NCBI GenBank assembly: GCA_001586965.3 | Contig: LUCW03001519.1 | Coordinates: 25,001 to 47,500, forward strand | Source of the DNA: Sphaeroforma sirkka | Lineage: Eukaryota > Opisthokonta > Ichthyosporea > Ichthyophonida | DNA length: 22,500 nucleotides | Direction: 5' to 3' | Part shown: positions 1-9,004 of the stretch, piece by piece | Position numbering within the stretch: position 1 is the first letter of the stretch | Layout: each line of letters opens with the position of its first letter | Translations under genes and position numbers: made by a program | Notes under the pieces: model-generated | What the model was told of the DNA's origin: nothing | What the model saw: the letters and a program-made list of their open reading frames with translations, nothing else | Databases searched by the model: none

Positions 1-1
1 G

Positions 2-296
2 GGGCACAAAAATTCCAACTACAAAGTCGACAGCGCCTTCACCGCAAAGGATGCTTACATCGTGTCGGGTTCTGAGACTGGAGATGTGCACTACTGGGAG
101 CTCGTTAGCGTATGTTTATACGACTTGATTTCTTCGCATATCTGCAGCTTTTTAGTGTGCCAGCACACATCTCAACACACAATATTGCACATGCCCGCGT
201 GTGTTCACTTCTTGAAAAGTAATTTGTGCAGCACTTTGTATGCTAGGAAATGGAGAGTACGATGCAATTTTTTAGACGCTGCTTCCAACGCCGATA

Positions 297-392
<96 letters not shown>

Positions 393-393
393 A

Positions 394-427
<34 letters not shown>

Positions 428-1030
428 ATGTGTATGCGTGTGTGTATGTGTGTTTGTGTGTGTATGTGGACATCGTATATCACATATACATGTGGCCTTT
501 CGAAAGGTCAAGAGATGCTTTGGAGGCAATTCAACCTAGTCCGTAATCTACTCTGTGCTTTTAAACGACAGCAGTGCAATTGTACTGCACAAATGCTATG
601 CGTAGAATATGTGCGCCTAAATAGTATTATGAGGATACAGTTATGACTATTTTTATTCAAGCGAATGTACGGAGACGACACTCGAATCACTGTTGGAGAA
701 ATAGCAGTGATATTAATTAATAGTGGATCATTTATTTGTACATATATGGGTCCGATAATATGCAAAATTGTACGTATTATTTGTTTATTTACGTATATAA
801 ATTTCTTAGCGTAGCCGCCTAAGCACACCAATCCATACCAAGTACGGGTTACAGCCACTCACGGACATACGCCTCCTTTTACTGACCATTTCATACAGGG
901 CAAAAAAGTCCACACGCTCGAGACAGGATCCAGCGGAGTGTACACAATTGATTACAACGAGAAAAGGGACACGCTTCTAGCTGGTTCAGTTGAGGGTCAT
1001 GTCACATTGTGGGGTCTTGGAAAGACCTAA
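2..1030 (+). CDS. WDR83: WDR83/MORG1-like WD40 repeat protein, last two exons (5' part outside window)
   Basis: Two exons are readable: 2-109 (frame starting at base 2) and 899-1030, joined in phase 0 across an intron that begins GTATGT at 110 and ends ACAG at 898. The joined peptide contains [36 protein letters not shown] and a last blade ending [10 protein letters not shown] before TAA at 1028-1030. The order and spacing match the C-terminal blades of WDR83 (MORG1), where the human protein has a YKLDCC, VVSCSEDGKVFFWDLV and final W-containing strand. That family folds into a single WD40 propeller; it is known as a scaffold for ERK/MAPK signalling, a PHD3 partner and a component of the spliceosomal C complex. 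The N-terminal blades lie upstream of this window, so start and length cannot be given. No AATAAA was seen shortly after the stop. Recognition is by memory of the family and is fairly strong. Confidence 0.85.
300..470. repeat. (TA)n then (TG)n microsatellite inside WDR83 intron
   Basis: Inside the 110-898 intron there is a nearly pure TA tract (about 308-384) followed by a TG tract (about 395-424) and a decaying TG/TATG tail. Small open frames that cross it encode only YI or TH dipeptide runs and are artefacts of the repeat. Confidence 0.95.
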
Positions 1031-1280
1031 CAAACAATCTTGATAATATACAAGCATCATACTTTCATATACATAGCAAGATATATTCAACGCTCGAAAA
1101 GCTACGATGATATTTGTAGCGGCATGTCCTTAACTGGTTCAATAGACCGCCTGAAGAATGCCTGGATACAGCGAGGATATGTCCCAATATTTAGACCTGT
1201 ACAGGAAGCGTTGTACGTTACTGGCCTGGGATATATTCCTACAATGCATTTTTAGTACTACCTTACATGCCTAAAATCTA
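1031..1280. other. spacer with no recognisable gene
   Basis: AT-rich sequence downstream of the WDR83-like gene. It has one short open frame (1040-1255) with no recognisable domain. I see no RNA gene or clear repeat here. Confidence 0.5.
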
Positions 1281-1530
1281 TTAATTGCACCACCGTATCT
1301 GCCTAAAATTTATTGACAGCACTGCGACGAACGAGAAGTGTAAATAGACCATTACTGACTGCGTAAGGTGGTAGTTCTTGTCGTCCTGAAGGTGTTCAAT
1401 AGCCCAGTGATCAGTGAAAATGGGATGAACGATAATGGCTTATGCAAAGCATCGCTAAAAGAGCACATGAATGAATCTTACCATCAACAGATAGCACTGC
1501 GATGAGGAACCTGCTACACAGCTGACTGGG
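1281..1530 (-). pseudogene. Ty3/gypsy retrotransposon RNase H relic
   Basis: On the minus strand, 1323-1439 reads AIIVHPIFTDHWAIEHLQ, then DDKNYHLTQSVMVYLHFSF, without a stop, and runs open to a stop at 1281-1283. This fits the Ty3/gypsy pol RNase H block, where a [FIV]xTDHxxL core is followed by a short loop, then HL[ST]xRxxRW and an FxxF stretch. Just upstream, from about 1512 down to 1465, another frame reads FLIAVLSVDGKIHS, which resembles the preceding GAVLSQxDG strand of the same domain. The two blocks are in different frames with stops between them, so the copy is decayed. No RT YxDD motif, LTR or integrase was found next to it. Motif match is good for such a short piece, but the call rests on memory of the family. 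Confidence 0.55.
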
Positions 1531-1589
1531 ACATAGATACTGTGAGACATTTATATTTGAAGGAGTTGTACTGAAACCTTAGCAGCGAT

Positions 1590-1617
1590 CTAATGATTTA
1601 TATGGTTAAATCATTAG
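1590..1617. repeat. 11-bp perfect inverted repeat (hairpin)
   Basis: CTAATGATTTA at 1590-1600 is followed by a 6-base loop and its exact reverse complement TAAATCATTAG at 1607-1617. Possible relic of a transposon end or a chance palindrome in AT-rich DNA; no function can be assigned. Confidence 0.6.
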
Positions 1618-2560
1618 CAGCCTTCTGTACAATACAATACACAATGGACGTCTCGCTTGCCGGTAAGGTAGAAGGACTGATTTATACTTTCGAGGCTCAT
1701 AACAATCTAGTTGGACACAGTAACCATTGATTATGGATACATAAAACCAAAATTATGATACCGAAATATAAATACAAAGTTACGCTGCAGTATACAATTT
1801 CCCTTTATTTTCCGGGATGCTGCAAGTGATGGGCAGTGCGATATAACTATTGCGAAAGTACGTCGATACATGCGACATAATATTTCGATGTACTGGGTAG
1901 CCAAGGCTCATCGTGAGACCTTATGGGAACTTTTACTGATCTCCTGTATAAAGATGTGTGAAAAATGTAAAATCCAAAGCTCAAAGCAGATTAGCAGATA
2001 TATGTACATTTATACATACCTCTGAAGACACACACACTGCACACTGACAGGCTGACAGTTTCTGGCAGTTTTAATTCTTCACTTTTCAGGCTGTCGAATT
2101 CAGTTATGGGTAAAAAGGTGTTGGTGGACTACTAGAGTCACCGGTCACTGACTGGTTTAGTGATGGAAACACTGGAGTGCACTGTGCAAGGATTGTTCAG
2201 AGAATTTGATAAAAATATGTAGTACACAAATAGCCTATAATATTTTCAAAAAATAGTAATAAATAATATGTAATGCATTTGATGATCACTGATCAGTCAT
2301 CAGACCGTTCAGACGACAGACGATCATTCATTTAAAAAAATATATATAAATAGCCTTCTAAATATTTTTATTATCTTCTTGTTTAACAAGCTATGATCAG
2401 TATTTTGTTAACAATAATAAATAAATAAAAATACACCATAGCCCCTCCTAAATTAAATAAAACAAATACACCCCTGAGTCTGACCCCTCTCTTGTAATTG
2501 TTTTATCACCGAAAGCGTAGCTAAAGAGTCCCTATTTCTTTTATTGAACTTGAAATCTGT
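1618..2560. other. gene-free AT-rich spacer with a CAGT-rich island
   Basis: No convincing exon, RNA gene or terminal repeat. The stretch about 2094-2330 is enriched in overlapping words such as CACTGA, GTCACTG, GATCAGTCATCAG and CAGAC, the first of several such islands in the window. The rest is A/T-rich, with runs such as AATAAATAAATAAA around 2420. Confidence 0.5.
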
Positions 2561-2767
2561 CCGGAACGCTTTTCCCCATTTGTAGGCCCCTAAAGAGGCC
2601 CCTCTAGGAATCCTATATGAAACTTTGTTTCAAAAGATAGATCATACTTTTGTGGGTCCGCTATTAACGGCTGAAAAGAAAAGTTGCTTTTTAAAAAAAG
2701 GCGGGGGGGCTTTCCAATCACAAGTTATTCAGCTACCCTCTTTGAGCGGCGCCCCAGCCGTGTTTTT

Positions 2768-2796
2768 TTTGTTTTGTTTATTAAAAACAAAACAAA
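2768..2796. repeat. 12-bp inverted repeat of T/G and A/C runs
   Basis: TTTGTTTTGTTT at 2768-2779, a 5-base loop, then AAACAAAACAAA at 2785-2796. It sits in a homopolymer-rich stretch (2580-2890) with G, C and A runs. There is no evidence that it acts as a terminator. Confidence 0.6.
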
Positions 2797-3049
2797 TTCA
2801 AGGACATGACGCATGGCAAATTGGCAATATAATAATATTGCACGCGCATGCATTTCTATAAAAGTTCCCCCCTAAAAAAAAAACAGTAATTCCTTAATCA
2901 CAGAGGATAGCAAGGCTGTGATAGTGCTGTGGGACTGTGCGTTTGGGTTGTTCAATGTTGTTTGTATTGTTTTTTTCATATATTTATTTATTTATATAAA
3001 TGGAATTGGCATTTGACACTTATTTTATGTCTGTGTCACCGTGATCTTT

Positions 3050-3300
3050 CGACAGTTGACTCAGTGCACTCTCGAGTCTCGTCAGGTGTCAGACTCTGGG
3101 TCTCTGACCAGCAGCACCGCACAGGCACACACCCCGGTCCCCGTGCCCCTGCGGTCTGCAGTTTACATCACCTCATCGGCAACATCTGGTACTCACTCTA
3201 GTTGAGTTTACTCTCTCTACTCTTGAAGTATATAGAGAGAGAAAGGTAGTCTGATAGAAAGAGAGAGAGAGCACCGACTGTCCGACTCAGGCTCACAGGT
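3050..3300. repeat. cryptically simple GAGTC/ACTCTC-rich island
   Basis: Dense in ACTCTC, GACTC, GAGTC and (GA)n words, ending in an AG-rich run about 3230-3272. The words are not in strict tandem, so this is cryptic simplicity and not a clean satellite. Similar islands lie at about 4141-4460, 6300-6510 and 6755-6890. Confidence 0.55.
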
Positions 3301-3309
3301 AAACGGCTG

Positions 3310-4140
3310 TTTTTAAAAAAACCAATAGTTTTTTTTCTAAACAACAATAAATGCTACAGTATTGATATTGTGTATGAATTGTTTTTTTTGTTTTTTTTAA
3401 AAGAACATATCTGCGACTGCCACAGATTACAGAATAATATTAAAATGTGAATAACGAGAGTCTATAGGCTTTGGTCTCGATTCTCGAGTGCGAATCTCGA
3501 AGTATGAGTAAAATAGGCAATTTTTTAAGAGCAATTTGTGGGGGGGTCGCCGGGTCGGGGTGGTTTTATAAAATTTAATAGAACAATTTAGTGCATGCAA
3601 CATAATTGACAAATAAAATATAAATACAAATTACTTTACTTTTTTCAACTGCAATCGGAGGAGTATAGATGCTCTGGCTTTGCTCCATCATATACTGAGA
3701 ACAGAAGAAGAATTTAGAGTCAAACAATCACCAAACTCTTTTATAAAAACACTAAAGCACACTTTTTTCTGTTATCGAAAAACAATATATAACATAACAA
3801 AAGCCTACTCTTGTACAACTGCTGCAGAATAGAAAAACACTCTACCCGTAGGTTGTCTACCGTCTGATTTTTACTGAAGAGTGAAGAGTCTTGATTCCTG
3901 AAGCCCGAAGGCTGTATGTACTGTAGGCACCCGAAGAATGAAGTCTGAACTCTGAGAACTAATAAAAAACAACAGAACAATCTTTTGGTTTAGGGGCTTC
4001 TTCTATATGAAACACAAAAACCAAAAACTTAAAATATGTATTTGTAATTTTAGTGTTTTCTTATAAAATAAAATAAAAATAGAATAATATTTTTATTGGA
4101 TAGTTTGCTATAAAAAAAGTACCTTTTAACCTTAATTTAG
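3310..4140. other. gene-free AT-rich spacer
   Basis: Several open frames of 60-80 codons exist on the minus strand, but none has a recognisable domain, a convincing start context or exon signals. Contains T and A runs and a G-rich tract at about 3540-3562. I see no RNA gene. Confidence 0.45.
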
Positions 4141-4460
4141 GTCAACAGTTCAACAGTGAGTGCCAGTGACTCCAGTCACTAAAAATATTTTTACTAGTCA
4201 TCAGCTCATCGCACCACTGCAACTAGCAAGTCTGGACTCTGGACTGCAACTGTGCAAGTGTCAGTTTGTCTGATGACTGTAGATATCACTTTCACTCTGT
4301 AAGACTGTAACTAGTGACACAGTGTGGTCCAGTGGCTGAGGCCTGAGTGGCAGTTTACAGTTTTTCTACCTCTCGGCTCTCGCAAGGTGCAGGGCCGCAG
4401 GCTCGCCACTCTCGGAGATTTGAGTGACGGGTCCCGGGCTCTCGGCTCTCAACTATTCCT
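4141..4460. repeat. CAGT/GACTC- and CTCGG-rich cryptically simple island
   Basis: Over-represented words include CAGT, GACTG, CTGGACTC, CTCTCGG and their complements, for example three TCTCGG copies between 4372 and 4450. The GC content is clearly above that of the flanks. It lies just outside the BED-finger element. Confidence 0.5.
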
Positions 4461-4743
4461 CTGAAAATGCCGGAGCACATATGGGAAGAAAAACGTACAT
4501 CTTTCATCCATTTTTTTAATATAATATATATAAATATATATGTATATTTAGAAACAACCCCCTCACGGGCCCTGACCTACCATGTCATTATTACGAGAAA
4601 AAAAATTAAGTAAAATAATTGCCGTAATTTTTGTAAGAAATACGTATTAAGGCACATTCCTGAATTTGAAAATTTAGGATTTATGCATGGTGAGCAAATT
4701 GAGAATTGGGAATTATGAAGTATGCAGCGCAAATTTTGGGCCA

Positions 4744-4871
4744 TTAAGAAATATTCTATTTCTTAATTAAGAAAGAAGGATTAAGGCAGGTTATAGACTT
4801 ATTAAGAATCGTGTATGATATTAAGAATTATTAATAATCATGTATACCGATATCTGAAGAAATTTTAAGAA
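4744..4871. repeat. left subterminal TTAAGAA cluster
   Basis: TTAAGAA or its complement TTCTTAA occurs at 4744, 4760, 4767, 4802, 4821 and 4865. The copies at 4760 and 4767 form the 14-bp palindrome TTCTTAATTAAGAA. ATTAATAATCA at 4830-4840 also recurs in the right cluster (5680-5690). These look like binding sites for an element-encoded DNA-binding protein, by analogy with hAT transposase sites. Confidence 0.75.
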
Positions 4872-4981
4872 CCGGTACTTATTTTTATAATTACTATAAC
4901 ATGCAATTGTTTTCTCAGTACAAACTTTTATTTATATAGGGGTTGTGCATTGGGCGTAGAAGTGTAGAAGTGAATGTAAGT

Positions 4982-5356
4982 ATGGCGGAGAAAAGTGACG
5001 GCACTGGGCGAACAACAGCTACCGATACTGACACCATTACCCCCTCTGAAAAGAGTGTGCGAAAATCAGATAATGTGCGATCCTCTATCAAGAGGATGCA
5101 GCCGATTAACATTGATGCTATTGACGATGCAAGCCAGTATAGTTGTTTGAAAGAACAAAAACTAAATTTCGCAGCCACAAAGTTTAAAGTTGACGATGAC
5201 GATTGCAACAAAGCTACCTGCAGGTATTGCGACAACACTAAAACTTACTCATGGAATCGCAAGAATGCGAATAATGCTATAATACATTATGAGAAGAAGC
5301 ACGCCAAACAATGGTACGACGATGTAAAAAGATTTCGTCCACTGGCCATGCTATAA
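4982..5356 (+). CDS. BED-type zinc finger protein (element-encoded)
   Basis: 124 aa from the first in-frame ATG (A at -3, G at +4) to TAA at 5354-5356. The frame also stays open upstream to a TTG at 4943, but no ATG lies there. Residues 1-60 are a low-complexity polar leader rich in T, S, D and K. Residues about 64-111 form a BED finger: an aromatic start (KFKV near 67-70), C80-x2-C83, then H102-x4-H107 followed by W111. BED fingers bind DNA and are the N-terminal domain of hAT transposases and their domesticated relatives. Here the protein ends 13 residues after W111, with no dimerisation or catalytic domain, so it is a stand-alone DNA-binding protein or a truncated transposase. The twelve TTAAGAA motifs around it are its likely targets, which is inference. 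GTAAGT at 4976-4981 could act as a 5' splice site, but no splicing is needed to read the ORF. Confidence 0.65.
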   Translation: MAEKSDGTGRTTATDTDTITPSEKSVRKSDNVRSSIKRMQPINIDAIDDASQYSCLKEQKLNFAATKFKVDDDDCNKATCRYCDNTKTYSWNRKNANNAIIHYEKKHAKQWYDDVKRFRPLAML

Positions 5357-5525
5357 TCTTGTCCTATTTGTTCGTTGTGAATAGTTATTGATGATTTATA
5401 CTGAGCACAGCTTTGAAGTTGTGGTCTGTTAAAGTTGTATTTTAGTATGTATTTAATTATTTATTCGTAGTGGTAAGATCTTCATCACATGTGTAGTCGT
5501 GTACACAAGCGCCAAATAATATTTT

Positions 5526-5779
5526 TTAAGAAATATGAATGTTATCTCACTTAATATGTCGTTCATTATTAAGAAATTATCTTGAAACAAAAAATTGGCT
5601 AAATTAAGAAATAGGAAGTACGCATGAGGAATTTATTATTAAGTACCACCGCTTTGACACGATTAGTATCTTATTCTTAATTAATAATCACGTAGCGAAA
5701 AAAATGGGTTTAAGTTTTGGATTCTGCCGATTTTGGGTAAAGGATTAATAGGAATTGGGTTCAGATTCTTAATTAAGAA
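5526..5779. repeat. right subterminal TTAAGAA cluster
   Basis: TTAAGAA or TTCTTAA occurs at 5526, 5569, 5604, 5674, 5766 and 5773. The last two form the same 14-bp palindrome, TTCTTAATTAAGAA (5766-5779), found in the left cluster about 1 kb away. Confidence 0.75.
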
Positions 5780-5869
5780 AAAAGAATCATGTGCTTTCCC
5801 AAAATGCAATAAGAAAACGTACAGATCGTTACATAATAATGACATGGTAGCTCAGCTCACGGCCTCACG

Positions 5870-7500
5870 TGTTTATATTTATGTGAATATTGAAACTCAC
5901 ACTCTCACAGTCCAAAACTCCAAATCCGATGACCCGAAACAACAAAAGGCTTTGCACTCGAAAAAAGGGTCAATCAACTACGTATTCTTTAATTTTTATT
6001 TTTTTACAAAACTGTAAAACAAACAAAAACAAAACGAATATTTATATGTACAGTACATTGTGGGTAAAAATACAAACCTACCCTTTTGCTGAACCGAGAG
6101 GGCAATGTCCACTCTCTCTGGACTTTGGGCCTCCTTGAGGTCTGATAGGCCTGGCCCCCGGTGGGTGGCTGACTGGATGGGCCCTGAGCCTGAAGAGTGA
6201 AGAACTCGAAGACAGGCTGCCGGCCTGTCGCTGGAGTCCTTTTTTTTAAACATGATGCACTCTGAGCCCTATAGCATCCGCCGCCATGCGGCCCTGGGCT
6301 CGTTAGAGAGATCACTGGTCAGTAATCAGTCGTCAGAGATGACTGCAAATAGCCGAGTGCAGAGTGTAGACTGTAGAGTGTAGCCTTTCTTTCCTTTTTA
6401 TCTACAAAATTGAAGTGGGTCCACAACTCCACATACTCTCAGACTCATGTCTCAGAGTCAGTCAGTCATAGGCTCATAAATAAATACTTCAAACTTGAGA
6501 CTTGAAGAGTGTCGACCAAGCTCATAACGTTATGGGGGTACGGGTAACGGGATAGAAATTCAAATTCAAACCGATATAACGATCATATTGCGATTAACAG
6601 GATCTACTTAAGTTCTTTTATAGGACTGATTTTTATCGTGAACATGGTACACACTTAAATGTTTAGACCCGCAAGTTGTACCTATGAGCATACAAAGGAC
6701 CGCAAATGAAATAAAAGTTGAACGTAAACTTATACTTATTCTATTTATAAAACTAAAACAGTGTCAGACTGTCGGTCGAGACTCTTTCAACTCTCTCTCA
6801 GTCAGGACTCAGACTCGATTCACTCTCTCTCCCTACAGGCTAAAAATAGCGAGTATGTAGAGACTCTCTGAGTATACTATTATTTAGAGAGGGACACACA
6901 CACACAAACATTGCCAAATACGACATATGTTATATAGATTACTTTACTGCACGGCTATCGGAGTGTTGGTTTTGCACGACATATTATTTACATACACCAT
7001 AATTTGCATACGGCTGTACGGCGTACTGTCCGATTTACTGATTTAAAAAATATGTGCTAGAATATTTATAAATATGTTTTTTGGTATAAAAAAACAAACA
7101 TACCACAACTGCTGATTTATCCTCTGATGACCTTTTTCATTTTTCCTGAGAAAACGAACCCAAAAAGAGCATAAAAATGAAAGTGCATTTGAGGAAAAGC
7201 TGTAGCTGAGTAGCTCTACAGATCGGAAGTAAATACTCATGAATTCACGGTTTCGCGCTCTACTGCTCCACACTCGCGCCTTCTATCGGATATGTAGTTT
7301 GATATCAGCATTCAATCCGACTCGGATTGGCTACATTTATTATTTAAATGACAGAGTCCAAGTTTCGAACGACTGTGCGACAATCTGTATTGGATTTCGG
7401 GCAATATTGAATTATGAATATGGGTAAAAGCAACACGATGACTACACATGTGTACACCAGAAGTATACACAGCTTTTACTTCTCAATGAATTTTCTACGC
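5870..7500. other. gene-free spacer with GC-rich and GAGTC/CAGT-rich islands
   Basis: No gene recognised. 6080-6310 is unusually GC-rich for the region, with GGCC- and GAAGAGTG-type words. 6300-6510 and 6755-6890 repeat the CAGT/GAGTC/ACTCTC word bias seen at 3050-3300 and 4141-4460. A short (CA)n run lies at about 6893-6905. The open frames at 5996-6315 lie wholly in this biased sequence and have no recognisable domain. Confidence 0.45.
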
Positions 7501-7515
7501 AATCGTATTTAAAAT

Positions 7516-7523
7516 TATAAAAG
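7516..7523 (+). promoter_or_regulatory. TATA box of the PL14 lyase gene
   Basis: TATAAAAG sits 57 bp before the start codon, which predicts transcription starting near 7545 and a short A-rich 5' leader of about 35 nt. Confidence 0.65.
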
Positions 7524-7579
7524 CAACCACCATCACTTAAGAACTATTCACAAAAAAAAATCTGGTCAGAATAACCACA

Positions 7580-8506
7580 ATGATTTTAAAAAGCTTGTTC
7601 TTATTAACCAGTGCCACACTTGGCGTAATCGACAATGTGGTCGCAGTTCCTCACAGACGCAGCAATGTAGTGAACAGTGTGCCAAACTTCAACGATTATA
7701 GCATTGGAGATGCGCCGGATATTTACAAGCTTTTCTCTTCGCCGTTTTCAGGATGTTTCGGTATGTACCGTGATGGCACAGACTGCGTAGCTGAAAAACC
7801 AAATGATTCATACGTCCGCCAAGACCCCGTGTCATCTTCTGGCACTGTAATGGAAATAAATCTTCGTAAAGGCGTATATGGCACAGATGATGAAGGAACA
7901 GGAGGCCAGTACTACACAGAAGAATTCAGTAGCTCTGAATTCTCTGACTTGACTGATGCGACATATGAATACGAGGTTTACTTCCCTTCGACATTCGAGT
8001 GGACTCTTGGCGGCAAATTACCGGGCATGTACGGAGGTTCTTTTGATTGTAGTGGTGGTTATAAAGCTGACGGTGACGATTGCTTCTCTACGCGTTTGAT
8101 GTGGCGAGAAAACGGTGAGGGTGAAGCGTACATGTATATCCCAATGACGGAACAAGATGACTCATTCTGCGCAAAATGTGCTTATCCAGTGATGGACAAT
8201 GGTTGTGAAAGTGTTTCCACTTGTTCATTGAGTCGAGGTGCATTCTCATTTCAAAGAGGCAAGTTCAACAAGGTTAAGCAATACGTCAAACTCAATACTG
8301 TGGGAGAAAATGATGGTGAGTTCCAGCTATGGATCAATGGGGCGAAGGTAATTTCCGAGAGTTTAACATACCGTACTTCTGAGAATCTGAAACTAGGTGG
8401 AAGCTTTTTCAGCGTTTTTTTCGGCGGTTCTGGAAGTCAGTATGCCCCCGACAAAGATAACACAATACTTTTCAAAGGCTTCCAATTGACCGCCGGCCTT
8501 GCCTGA
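7580..8506 (+). CDS. secreted polysaccharide lyase, family PL14-like (fungal type)
   Basis: 308 aa in one exon; start ATG in context CCACAATGA. Residues 1-22 are a typical signal peptide (K4, a hydrophobic run SLFLLTSATLG, likely cut after VVA22). The mature protein carries the signature of fungal-type polysaccharide lyase 14 proteins: YEYEVYFP near 129-136, GGKLPGMYGG at 144-153, CFSTRLMWR at 168-176, an LN..G..DG.F.LWING strand at about 238-254, and FFSVFFGG at 276-283. Characterised PL14 enzymes cut alginate or glucuronan by beta-elimination, so this one probably acts outside the cell on a uronate-containing polymer; the exact substrate cannot be told. Eight cysteines after the leader (59, 69, 157, 168, 197, 200, 209, 215) fit up to four disulfides. 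It is intronless while the other three genes have introns, and it has its own TATA box and poly(A) signal. Length is normal for the family. Confidence 0.85.
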   Translation: MILKSLFLLTSATLGVIDNVVAVPHRRSNVVNSVPNFNDYSIGDAPDIYKLFSSPFSGCFGMYRDGTDCVAEKPNDSYVRQDPVSSSGTVMEINLRKGVYGTDDEGTGGQYYTEEFSSSEFSDLTDATYEYEVYFPSTFEWTLGGKLPGMYGGSFDCSGGYKADGDDCFSTRLMWRENGEGEAYMYIPMTEQDDSFCAKCAYPVMDNGCESVSTCSLSRGAFSFQRGKFNKVKQYVKLNTVGENDGEFQLWINGAKVISESLTYRTSENLKLGGSFFSVFFGGSGSQYAPDKDNTILFKGFQLTAGLA

Positions 8507-8567
8507 TCACTGCAAAATAGTCGAATAGACTTCCCATTAAGAGCACGCAACACAGTGCAGTAAATCT

Positions 8568-8573
8568 AATAAA
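8568..8573 (+). terminator. poly(A) signal of the PL14 lyase gene
   Basis: AATAAA lies 62 bases after the stop codon, in an A/T-rich 3' flank. Confidence 0.55.
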
Positions 8574-9004
8574 ACTTACAGAGTATAAACACTATATGCA
8601 CATGTACACAGTTACCACTCAGTCATTTGACAATTCACAACACTCACTGCATTATTTTGATGGATATATTTCAAATTTCTGTGCGTTTGCTTCGGCCTTT
8701 GATAGGGAGCAGAGCGTAGGTCGTAGGATTGCATATTTATCGATATCAATCACTGAACTTACACGGCGTTTATGATATAAATTTTGTGGAAATCCGTGAA
8801 AGTTTTGATATTTAAGATTAGTCCGTTTTGTAGCAGTATTTAATGATTTTAGGAAACAATTATGTATTGGTGTTCGGGGCTAACCATAACCATACGTATT
8901 ATGCAAACAAATATGTAGTACTCTGAAACTGGTAGACTCCTGTGCAGCAGCAAGCCAGCAACCCAATAAACAACTCAATGCATTATGTCACACCTTCGAT
9001 TATA
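8574..9004. other. gene-free spacer
   Basis: Intergenic sequence between the PL14 lyase and the HMG-CoA synthase relic. No exon, RNA gene or repeat recognised. Confidence 0.5.

Larger units (their letters stand above)
4568..5862. mobile_element. compact hAT-like DNA transposon encoding only a BED-finger protein
   Basis: A 17-bp inverted repeat, CTACCATGTCATTATTA, lies at 4577-4593, with its exact complement at 5834-5850. One base further out, CTGA also matches, giving about 22 bp with one mismatch. Just outside, the 7-mer CCTCACG occurs at 4561-4567 and again at 5863-5869, a candidate target-site duplication (one base short of the 8 bp typical of hAT). Between the ends lie a BED zinc finger ORF (4982-5356) and six copies of TTAAGAA on each side of it. 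Short inverted ends, subterminal repeated motifs and a BED finger are all usual for hAT-type elements. No RNase H-like catalytic domain is present, so this copy should be non-autonomous. The exact outer boundary is uncertain by a few bases because the outermost inverted repeat is imperfect. Confidence 0.7.

Noticed and set aside
205..529. Minus-strand ORFs of 76-92 codons with YIYIYI/THTHTH repeats
   Set aside because: They are translations of the (TA)n/(TG)n microsatellite in the WDR83 intron.
4390..6296. CAGGGCCGCA at 4390-4399 and its complement TGCGGCCCTG at 6287-6296, resembling hAT ends of a larger 1.9-kb element
   Set aside because: A 10-bp match between two GC-rich spans is expected by chance, the inner sequence does not continue the match, and the 8 bases outside each end differ.
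5996..6315. Overlapping minus-strand ORFs of 85 and 103 codons
   Set aside because: Two overlapping frames of similar length in GC-rich, word-biased sequence, with no domain or splice context.
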